From the NCBI GenBank assembly GCA_037127315.1, contig JBBBDQ010000350.1, positions 2,632,501 through 2,696,500 of the forward strand: a stretch of 64,000 nucleotides of DNA. The letters run 5' to 3'. Shown here in pieces: positions 44,777 to 56,700 of this stretch. A model generated the notes under the pieces. The model was not told the origin of the DNA. It was given only the letters and a program-made list of their open reading frames with translations, and ran no database searches. The position numbers were made by a program, and so were the translations under genes. The DNA comes from Ascarosepion bandense. Lineage: Eukaryota > Mollusca > Cephalopoda > Sepiida > Sepiidae. The stretch's first letter is position 1. Each line of letters begins with the position of its first letter.

Positions 44777-47700
44777 TAGCAGTATAGCCCGGTGTTGCTC
44801 GGGTGTAATGAAAGCTTTAAAACTAATCCATGGTCCTGGAGCTCAGACTCTTTGGACATTGGCATGAAAGACTAAAAGCAATAGTTGTTTCCAGTTAAAG
44901 TGAAACCATAGACTGAAAGAAAAATGAATGGATGTAAGTCAAATTTTGATTTCCTGGTATTGATATCAAATAAGTTTTTTTCGTCGTAAACTGAATTTTG
45001 AAGGCTAAATAAGTCCTCTGAGTAAATGGTATCATGGCTGAGACTAAGAACTACAATTATACCTATTTAGAGTCAAACCCGAAGCAAAAACTAAAATAAA
45101 AGGGCTGAAAAAAATACAGACATACAGGCAGATAAACAGACTCACACACAAACATCTTGCCTTTTATATATATATATTATCAATTTTCTGAATTATTGTA
45201 AGAACTGCAACCTTGGAACTTCTGAATATCGTTTTTTGTGTCTTTGTCTATGAGTGTATGAAATTTGATTAAAATCGGACCACTCCTTCTATAACCCGAT
45301 TTTTTCGATTATCAATTTTTGATATTTATCGGGGGTAACTCAACACAAAACCTAGCTAAGAACACTCACAGATGCTCATAGTACAACTGTGTAAATTTTC
45401 AAGAAAATCGGTTCAGCCGTTTCGTAGTCTATAGGTAATGGATACACACACACACACACATAGGCAAAGTTTCATTTATAAGTTTAGATAGATATATATA
45501 TTGTTACGAGGATGCATTTATATATAAAAATAATAATAATGTCTAAAAAGTTGTAGTAAAGAACTCTATTGAGTTCTACTTGTTGTTACAAAAAAGTTTT
45601 AATTCAGAAAGTTGTCATAAAAATAAGGAAATTAGAAATAGAACATTTGGAAGATTATAGAATGTTCCAGAGAGTTCGAAAGGTTCTAGAAGTATGCAAA
45701 TTAGATGTTAGCCCCTATAAAAACAGGTCTTGGGCACGAAGCAGTTAGTTGATAGCAGGATGGGTTGACCTCTACACCTCCGGTTAAGATTCAGCATGTA
45801 TATCCAGCCGAATGAATACCTAAGTTGATGACAAAAACTAAAACTTGAAACAGTTGATGAAAGGATGTGCTGACTTCATCAGCACCAGTTTCGATTCAAA
45901 GAAATTTTCCAGCCAAAAGAATCTCTCTAGTCGATGACAAACAAAAACTTGAAAGAGTTGTTAAAAGGATTTTGCTGTCATATCAACCCCGGTAAAGATT
46001 CTAGGATCCATATCCAGCCGAAAGAATCTCACAGAAAAGTCCGAACAACTAAAACCTAAAAGAGAACCTCATGAAACTATCTGGGTAAATACATCTTTTT
46101 GCCTCATTCATTGACCAATTAGTCTTTTAATTAGTCTTTATATACGCATTTAAGGATTTCCAAAAAGTATAGCACTTAACTTCCCTGCCAACTTAACTGG
46201 GTAAAGATATTTGACAACTTACTTTCCCCTTCTCTCCTCGTAGCACTTCTCCTTACCTTCCCTTTCTCTCCTCGTAACACTTCGCCTGCCAGTAGTAAAC
46301 TCTATGTTTCTATTTGGATGTAAAACTGTATATTTGTAAATATTTTTATCTAATGTTTTGTGAATTAAATATTTGTCTGTATTTTAACTCTGAGTTTTGC
46401 TCAATCATTTTTATTTTTCTCTTATGTTGCAATTAACACATCACATAAATGGGGGCTCGTCCATGAAAACGTAACATAAATGGGGGCTCGTCCGGGATTA
46501 AATGTAACAATATATATATATATATATATATTCACACATGCATACATCTGCACAAATACATTCATCTCCTCCAAAACATGCAGATGATGTTCTGTTTAAT
46601 CCAGAAGTCATTCATAGAAACACAAATGTTTACAATTGAATCAGTCTTAAAATAAACTTCCTGTTGTAAATATTGTAAAGCAGATGATCATATTTGAATC
46701 AGTTGTATGCATTCAGACAGTTTAAAAGCATTTACAATGGAGACAGTTCACTGGTTATAACACTGGACTGAATGTGATGAGGTCTTGATTTCTATTCAGA
46801 GGCAAAAAATTTGAAAGCAATATCTCTGATTTGAAAAATCAAAACCAATAGGAAGCATTAACTCTGGATGGCATATATCTGACTCATTAGATCAGTATAT
46901 ACAGATCATACGCAGCTTAGCTGACCTCCCATTCAGTGCTATGTAATGGTAATCATTTTAAGAAGCCACTTTTTAAACAAACTAATGTTTTATCATATTT
47001 AAATGTTTTAAATGGTATACAGAGATGTCACATCAAATGCTGAATTAATGAAGCTTTTAACTATAAAATTCACATTCCATTTCAATATTGATTGAGTAAA
47101 ATCATTAAAATTGGATTCAACAAATATTAAAGTTATGAAATTTCACATCAGAAAAATGGAAAGAAACTAATATTAATTTTTTAAAAATCCCCATTTGTTA
47201 AAGAATAAATATTCTTTATATAAAAAACTTCATAATAAAAAATGGCTTTTATATAAATGGATAAGCATTTCTGATGATGTTGTCTATTTGTCATTTAGGT
47301 TAGAAACAAAAACCAAGATTTTCATTAAATCAAAATGAAATCTTTGAATTTTTTTCATTTTTACAAGCAAAAGAAGATTTAACCTTATTTGCATATTTGA
47401 GAAATATTAAAAAGAATCTAGATATTTGAATTAAAAGATGGAAAAGAAATGTCAGGCCAAACTGTGGGCCACAACACATTAAAATGTGTTCATTAATGGA
47501 GTTTGAGAAAAGAGAAAGAAAAAAGTGCATATTTACTTGTGACACTGAGGATTGCTGGATCATGATCAAGCTAAAAAGAAAGAAGGAAGAGGAAATGTCT
47601 CAAATGTGATACTATAAAACTAAATGTCACACATAGCCTTCAATTATGACAAAGAAAAACTGATTTGTGATGTCAAAATCTCACTGAAATAATCAATTAA

Positions 47701-50700
47701 TGTTTTTTTTGTTTTTTTAACTGGATATTTTTTGAAATTTTAATTTAAAATAAATCCAATTCTTAATTTTGTCCTACAAATGTGTTGTACTCATTTCTTT
47801 GGAAGAATTTGTATCACATGGTTTATCAGTGAGGATAAAAATTTATCAGAAGATAATCGGTGAAAATATTGACCTCCACCCACTTTTAAAAAAGAATGGA
47901 AAAAAGGTTTTATTTCATTATTGAATGAGTCCCAATTTAAACTTTCTGGATATGCCTTAAGAAGTTTCCATAACTCAGATAATGTTTATTGGGTTCCTTA
48001 GATCCCATCATATTTAACTCGTGTGATATTTAATAGGTTCAATTCTGGTTGGATAAAAATTCATAAATCTCTTGTGATTCTTTTTACAAATGTCAAATAT
48101 TTGTTAATCTATGACCTGTTCCAAAACACATACTAATCAATCATACTTCTGTTGGTCCCAATTACTTTTCCACTGCCATAACATAACTTCCTTGTGCCTT
48201 TTCTATAAATATTTTCATGGTAATTGTTCTGGTGAATAAACTTTATGAATTTAAGTGCAGTACTAGTGTGGTGATACTGACCAGCAACAGACCAGATGTT
48301 TGCACTTTCATGAACAAAAAGCAAATGACTAAAATTTGTTGTTGCGCATCCGTGTTCGCACAGATGTTCTGGTTAAAAAATGAAAATTAATCAAATATTA
48401 AATTTCCATTTCACAAGCCTACGCGAATTCTATTTATCAGCCAATGGGAAACCCAGAATTAAATGCAAGTGTGAAATTCCAAATGATCACCTGCAATCCA
48501 AAAAGCTGAAATAAAAAGCCAAGACAGAAAGCACCCAACAGAAAGACCGACGGTGACAGGCGAGAGCAATTAATATCTCCCTTGACCAAGTCAAGTGGCT
48601 ACTATACTCGTCCCTTCACCTCTCCTTTGTTCTTCCCTGTCTCAAAACTACTTACTGACCAAAGGAGCGACTACATCAAAGACATTCCTCATTTATACGT
48701 TGACCACATTCCTAAGCCTTGAATCTCCTTCAACATATATATTGCCATTAGCAAATTTTAACAGGTAGTTGTACCCATATTCAAAGACTGTTTCCTCACA
48801 AACCAACTTACTGACTTACGGACCCTAGGAGTGGAAAGTTCAAAATGGACATTCCTCACATATCTCCGCTCCATTTTCGATTCCTTAAGCACTAATTATC
48901 TTTTCACCATGATTGCCATAAACAAATTTTAAAGTTGTGTTCGGATCACATCGGAATAACCCACTATAAAGTGGTAACTACCCGACGTGATATCAACACG
49001 CACAAAGACATCTCCACCAGATAAATTGGTATACCCCAACGTTACACCAGATAAACTGGTGAACCTGACATTCCCCAGATAAACTGGTGACGAAAACGTG
49101 GATTTTTGACACAACTTTCTCCCAGCCAACGCACCTACCCATATTCTCAGCGACCTTGGCAATGAAAAACTTAATGTCTGTCGGCACCAAAATGAACAAT
49201 TACTACTACCGTAAGCCAAATTACCTTTTCCAGCATTTCGGCACCAAAATGAAAAACCTAACATCCATTGGACTCACAACTAAAAACTCCATGTGCTTCA
49301 GACACACGGTCGAAAAGTAAATAGGCCCCCTGGCACAAAGAATTAATAATGAAAAAAAAACAGAACAAACAGAATGAAAAGAACAAAAAGAACAGAAAGA
49401 ATGAAAAGAACAAAAAAACCCCGAAAAGAACAAAAAAAACAACAAAAAAAAACCCGGAAAAACAACTGAAAAACAAAAAAAAGAGAAAAACAAAAAAAAC
49501 AGTCGGATAGTCACTTGTGAATTTAAAAGAATGACAAACCCACCATAAACTAGTGACTATCCGTTGTGAAATTCAACACCTATATACGTACACACAAAAA
49601 TTTTTGTTTGGACTTTCAGTGAAATTCAAATATTTCTTTGTAACACAAACTCAACATAGCAATGGATGCGGAAGAAACTTCAACAAATCTGAAACAACCA
49701 ACCCATGGCTATTCCCACAACAAAAAAAAAGAATTTGGACTTTCAGCGAAATATGAATATTTCCCTGCAACACAAATTCAAAATGGCAATGAACACGGAA
49801 GAAACTACAACAAACCAAACCAACCCATGGCTAGTCCCACAAAAAAAAATTCACTACCAAGCCCTTTCAACAAGAATCGAAAACCAAAACACTCCATTGA
49901 ATCAAGACGGGATTTGAATACTCCCCCTCTTGTACTGAGAAAACTAAGTTCGGTAAAAATGGTTAAATGGAAGAAAGAAAACATATTTTTATTTCAAACG
50001 AAAACAGAAAAAAGAAAAAAATGCAAACAAACAAAAAGAAAACAAAAAAACTCCTCTTTGAAAAAAAGCAACAACAGATACAAAAAAAAACAATTCCGTT
50101 TTCTGGGGCGAAAGTTATGTGGTGATACCGACCAGTGACCGACCGGATGTTCGCACTTTCACAAACAAAAAGCAAATGACTAAAAGTCATTGTTGCACAT
50201 CCAGGTTCGCACAGATGTTCCGGTTGAAAAATAAAAATTAATCAAATATTAAATTTCCATTTTGCGAGCCTACGTGAATTTTATTTATCAGCCAATGGGA
50301 AGCCCAGAATCAAATACAAGTGTGAAATCCCAAATGATCACCTGCAATCCAAAAAGCCAAAATAAAAAGCACCCAACAGACAGACCGACGGTGACATGCG
50401 AGAGTAATTAATATCTCTCTTGACCAAGTCAAGTGGCTACTATGCTCGTCCCTTCACCTCTCCTTCCTTCGTCCCTGTCTCAAAACTACTTACTGACCTA
50501 AGAAGCGACTACATCAAAGACATTCCTCATTTACATGCTTCCCACATTCCTAAGCCTTAAATCTCTTTCAGCATATTATTTGCCATGAGCATTTTAACCT
50601 CCGTTGAACCTATATTCAAGTTATTACTTTAACTGTAAAAACATGAGTTGATATGTGTATATATAAAAATATTATTTTCAACTCAATTTGCTTTTCTTGA

Positions 50701-53700
50701 TTTTATAATCATTTTATGACTTATAGTGGGTTATCTACCACAAGGCCAAATTCCGTTAACCTGCAACAATATACAATTACCCTTCACTAGAACGGACTCC
50801 CACTACAACTAGAAAAGGAATAGATAAGCAACCCACTATACTAGCTTTGCAAGTTCCCATTATTTTACAGTTGAACTGGCTAGATGTAACCATAAGTTCT
50901 ATGCTAACAGTTTCTTCTCTTATATTTCTCACTTATGGAACTCTCTTCTGGCTTCATGCTTTCCAGTTAACTTTGATCTTCAAAAATTTAAATTCATTGT
51001 CAATCATTATCTTCTGTCTTCTTAATTCCTGTTCTTTTATTGTCTCTCTTATTAATAATTTTTTCTTATATTCTCTTACACCCCTTTTATCTTAGTGGCT
51101 TTATTGCCTTGCTTGAGTTAAAATGATAAAAAAAAGAGACTAATTCCAAGTTAATATGGACATTGTGAAGTTTGCAAGACTGATGTCTCAAAAGAAGGGC
51201 TATTTGTTTTGATCTGAAATATGAATTCACATTTTGTCATGTAATAAGATTTGTTTACCATTAATTCTATGTTCTACCATAGGTAAAGTTGTTGGTAACA
51301 GATTAGCACAAGTGTTTGATATTGCATAAATTACAAAAGAAACTGCATTTTAGGATCTCAGATTAAATCCAGCTGATCAAAAATGAACTTTTAAAACCAT
51401 AAAAAAATGACATGCAGAGTCTTGTAGTAAAAGTTCAGTGTTTAAAGAAGAAACAATATCCCCACTCTGACTCTTGAACAAAAGAAAACGACTTGTTCAA
51501 TGTGGTGGTTTTTATGCATTTATCTTTGGTTTTGTTTACAGAGCTAACCGTAATGCCAAGCAAAAACTGGAAATGGATTGGAGTGACAAGAAAGAAGCTC
51601 TTGAAATTGATAATCGCTGTGGCACGTTGAGGGACCATCACACAGATAAACAATTTTATCCGGGATCAGCAAAATTCCAAGAGAAGTATGTAGTGCAAGT
51701 TGTATTATTGACTTCCTTTCTCATTCGTTGAATCAAATATGGATAAATATATTTTTATTTAAAAAACTGATCATCAGAAATTATCTGGTTAATTATTGTG
51801 ACTTTATCTGTTGTAGTCAGTCAAGTCCTGAATCCTGGGCTCAGCACACACATGACAACATTGTTATGGCAGAGAATGAACGTATGTCCTCAATTCAACT
51901 GCATGGACTTATTCAGAATATCTTAGAAGACACTTCAAAGGATATGGTGGAACAACACAATAATGTTTTGAAAGAGTTCCAAAAACATCTTCAGGAACTG
52001 GATGATTCCAAGTTCAAACTGCAAACACATTTAAAGAAGGTAATCCCAATTAGACAAAATACAAAACTAATTATTTTCATAAGAACTTGGGATTGTTTCA
52101 AGAATTATTGACGTAAAGTAACAAAACAAAAAAACAGAAGAATGAATGGTGAGTCTTTTATAAGTAAAGAAGTTGAAAAGTGTTGTTTCAATGAATAGAA
52201 TAGATTTTATTATCTGGCTGTAAATTTGAATGCCACCACTAATTGTGTTATATTAGGTTGACGCAACGATTATTAATGCTTTCTCTTACACAGTGTTAGA
52301 GAAATCTTAGAAGTCTCTCTGATATTGTCTAGCCTTCTTGTTTGAATCATCAGGTAACTTTAATTAGTTACTGACAAGGATCTGGAAACATTCAGTAGAG
52401 GTGAAAATCAGTTGCACATGAACTTCTGAAAATAAAAACCAGTCTTTTTTTCTGTTCTTTTTTGACTAAGAAAAAAAATCATTTTAGACATAATTGGACA
52501 ATATTTTAGTGAGTAACTGGCTCAGTGAATGCCACATTGGAACAGAAAAGAGTTGTTTTTTTTTGGTTTTTTTTGTGAAGCAGGAAGTCAGCTTGTGTGT
52601 TTGCTGCATGACAAGTTCTTAATGTTGCAAATTCAACATTACAAACTATTATGCACCTTGAATGTTCTTTCACATGCAACTCATTCTCCAAGCCTATCAC
52701 CTTCAGACTATCATTCCCTGCAATACACTCCCCTTGACTGCTTAGCCATTCCACTAAATTCAAGAAAGTTCCTCAAAGAATCTTTTGTTCTTCTGACTGA
52801 ATGCGCAGATTATCTGAAAAGTGGCAGAAGATCATCAAAGTCTAAAGTAAATATTTTAAGAGTTAAAGAATGCTGCTGTCAATTTGTAAGAATAAAATAT
52901 TTTGTCAAAATTTCTGGAAATTTTTGCCCCAAATAAGCATGTTTACATTGCTCTTCTATGCAGTTCATTTAAACTGAAACAATAGTGTAGCAAAATCACT
53001 TTTTTTTATTGTTTTATCCTCATATATATGATAATAAAACTATGCAGATGAAACTATGTTTATACTAAGAATATAAATTCCACTTAACTAGAAACAAATG
53101 TAAATATTTATTTGCTTTGATATGAAGCATCCTTGAAATTTCAGAGCTGAAGTTATTTCATTCCTTATTTAAGCTTATCAATTTAATTTTGATAAATGCA
53201 AAGGTTAGTTTTCTTCACGGAATGATACTTGTTGTCATGTAAATTATATTTAAAGCTTTTAAATAATAATCTGAGCAAACTATTAATAATGATGAATGTT
53301 TTTTATGATTAAAACTCTTATCTTTGTTTTTATAATGACAAAAACTCTTACTAAATTTCTATCATTTTTATTCGAATTGAAGCTTAATGAAAATAAAACA
53401 AAGTCCATATTTTTTTCATTTTTCCATTCTTTTTTGGTTAAAATAAAAACTTGTTTTGGATCCAAATTATTCACAGGAAATTTGGCTGAAGGAAAAACAA
53501 CACAAAATTTAATTTAAAAGTTTAAAAGTGAAATTTTCCAAAAGAAAATTTTTTATTTACCATTTACGATAATGAAGTATAAGCCTCATTCATGTTAAAG
53601 CTTTTGGTGTGTCCAGTAACCATAGCAGGTTTTGAACTAGTAAACCAGTAACTGTAGCAGCTCGAGTTCTTTGTGGTACTCTCACACTCTTCAAGAAAAT

Positions 53701-56700
53701 CAGAAATGCCAAAATGCTTATGCAAAAGACAAATTCAAAAAATTGTTTGGCAATGAACCTCACCAAATATAATCATCTTTGTGTACTTTGAAGTTATTAG
53801 AATAGTCTTTAAATTGATTATAATGTGAATTTATGCTTAAAAAACAAAGATCTGAATGAATAAATCATGAAACTGGAAATTATTTTTTTTTTATATTTGC
53901 AGATTTGTCGAGAGATTAGTGATGCAGAGAAAAGCATTGAAGATTTGAATAAAGCAATTCGTGACAAAGAAGATCAACTGAAGAAAGCCCAGACACGACT
54001 TGAAGCTCGCTCACATCGTCCAGGAGTTGAATTATGCAGAGATATTCCTCAGTACAAGTAAGTTCATTGTTCATTCTGAATAGAGAAAAGTGGGTATTTT
54101 TCATCTTGGATATTGCAACATAAAAGCATAGAAGAAACAATGACATCCCATAATTACAAAAGTGACAAGAAGTTTAATCAAACTTGGAAAGACATTACAA
54201 TTTAGGACACTGAATCAAGATTCAAATTGTCTCTGGTTTCATCATAAATATTGGCCTTACAAGACTTACCAATGAAAGTGTTATCTTAAAAGACAGACTT
54301 CCTGCTTTCTGACCAGGTAGAAACTTGTTTCTTCAACAGATCATTCTAGTAGTTTAAAAATCAATTTGATATGTATTATGACATTAAAAAATGACTTTGG
54401 TCATTCACAGGGAAATATCAAAGGGTCATTTTTATTTTGCTAAAATGCAATATGAGAGTGTGTAAAAAAAAAAATTAAAAAAAAGAGTTATCCACCCAAC
54501 CTACTTCCCCAAATCTTTACCAAATCCCTTCTTGACCAGAGCAAGATTATAGTGGATTGGATTTGTTTTTGTCTGACAGGTGTAAATTTTAGAGATTAGA
54601 AATTCTTTAGAATAAAGCAGAGAGAGAGAGAGTGTTGATGGTTAAACAAAGTCCATATCATATGGCCCAGTGGATATAGGCATTCATTAGTTCCAGTGAC
54701 TTGAACCAAAGAGTTGTAATTCTAATACCTGGCAACAGCAGTGGTGAACAAATAACTTAGAGAGTTGAGTTAAAGGGAGATAACTACATGGCATCTGGAA
54801 GTGGTATTGCACAAAGAATGAGAATGATATACCCCAGTGATCAAAATAAAGGGTTCAGTTCAAAACTCCTAGCACCTGAAGAAGGCAAGAGCATACAACA
54901 GCCAAGACATTGTAAACATGGCAATAAAGATGAGAACAACAGTCCAAATAATGTAAATGACGGTCACTAGTCAATAAGATCACTTTGTTTTAGTAGCATG
55001 TCAGTGTTGCAATAACCATGACAGAATTAGAAACCACAACTTGAATCATTTCTTTTATGCATGTGCGTTGAATGAAAATATAAGAAAGGCTGAAGTAAAA
55101 TTGAAAAGAACTTTGTAATTGTATGTGTGATCAGCTAGCCTTTTTTATTAGCAGTGATGAAACTTACTGATGTTGTGACAATGCCTTTTCACCCGTTTCT
55201 GCCAGCTGAAGAAGCAAATATCACCATTTTTCTGTAAATAAGTAATGAGTTACCAGAGACTAGAACTGGGTTTTTATTATCATTCACAAATGATTTTGGC
55301 AACTTAGGAAAATGTCTGTACAAATATTTGATCTTAAATTGATTAAAAAGTTTGATAATGAAAACCAAACTTGATGTGCATGCTAGATGAAAAACTTGAA
55401 TTCTGTTTTGTTTATCTTGTGGAGCATTTGCTGTTTACCAGGAGTTGAGTGAGTCAGAGAAAAAAGACATTACCACAATAAAATGAAATTTTATACACAG
55501 CATTGAAAGTCAATTCTTTCATAGATTATGAACAATTTATAGGGAGGCCGATGCACTCAGGTGAATTGGCCAATGTGATTTTCACAGAATTACATTGATG
55601 GTCACTTTTATTTCTAGTCATAAACTGGCTTGTGATTTTAGAGCCATGTTACCACAATATATGGATTCTGTTGGCCTGGGCTTGTGACAATATTGAAAGT
55701 TCTTTTGTAAGAATAGAAGTTATTTCTTTTATGTCTTCTGGTACATTTGTCCCACAAACAATATACGGTGGACTCAATGTGAGTTCGAGTAAGAAAAATA
55801 GGACACAAATATAAAATTCACACAAACAACAATTCATGAATGTATTAACCAGACATGTTACAGAAGGGTAAAGTAAGAAACAAAGTTGTGAAGAGTTCAA
55901 AGAATTCTTCATTCAGTCGCTCTGAAGTGCTTATATGGCCGAGTGTCTATCAGAATGAGAATAAATGTGTCTTGTTGCTTCAAAGAAGAAAGAGGAAGAG
56001 GCTTTCAAATTTCACACCACTTGTGATTATTGTCACAGAGTAGTCATCTAATATTGGAAGTTATCTTCTGACAATGTATATGGTATATTTAGCTAGGGTG
56101 TATATTGAATTTGTGTAATGAAATGCATAGTGTTGAAAAATACAAAATAAATCTAATATAGGAGGTTATCTTTTGACAATGTTCCTTACCTTCATGTATA
56201 TTGCAAAAAGCATACGACAACACTACTATTAAGATATAAAGAGAAGAAAAAAAACGGGAACCCCTTTCTAAACAGGAAACGAGGTATGAGCCTCTACTCT
56301 TGTTCAAAAGAAGAGGGAGGTGTATGAACCGAACAATATTAGTGTCTATCTACTCCAATTTAAAAAAATAAAAAATAAATTAACAAAAAATTAAAAATTC
56401 TCGAAGTTCTAACTTAGTTGAAGTCATGAGATCTTTTAGTAATCACTCCAAGAGAATTTTAACATACCTTTCTTTAGAAATTCAAACAAAAATTAAAAAA
56501 AAAAACCTTGCAGTCTAGATGCCTAAAAGAGCTAACTGAAATGTTAACTGACACAAGTTAATTTTAAGATTTATCCAACACTATATAAGACAAAACATAG
56601 AAAAATAAATACATATATAAATATTAATATTTAAAATTAAAACATCAGGGGAAAAAAAGGGTCAATCAAGCTAACTAGAGATGAAATTAGCTGCCATCAA

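Larger units (their letters stand above)
48267..50839 (+). mobile_element. non-autonomous LTR retrotransposon (TRIM-like)
   Basis: Two direct LTRs (48267-48966 and 50118-50838) begin TGTGGTGATAC and end in AACCCACTA, flanked by the duplicated target (T)ACTAG at 48261-48266 and 50839-50844. After the 5' LTR comes a degenerate tRNA-Trp-type primer site (TGGTAAC…CCCGACGTGAT); before the 3' LTR is a short purine stretch (GGGGCGAAAG). The 1.15-kb interior is A-rich with no recognisable gag or pol. The primer type recalls the CsRn1 clade of Ty3/gypsy (from memory). Confidence 0.8.

Noticed and set aside
46735..46800. tRNA-like SINE head
   Set aside because: Both internal promoter boxes are too degenerate and no second copy was seen.
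49662..50138. 158-codon Lys/Asn-rich frame in the LTR element, considered as gag
   Set aside because: Composition follows the A-rich DNA; no zinc knuckle or gag motif is visible.
52256..52280. Mariner-like end TTAGGTTGACGCAACG
   Set aside because: No matching inverted end or transposase sequence nearby; may be coincidence.
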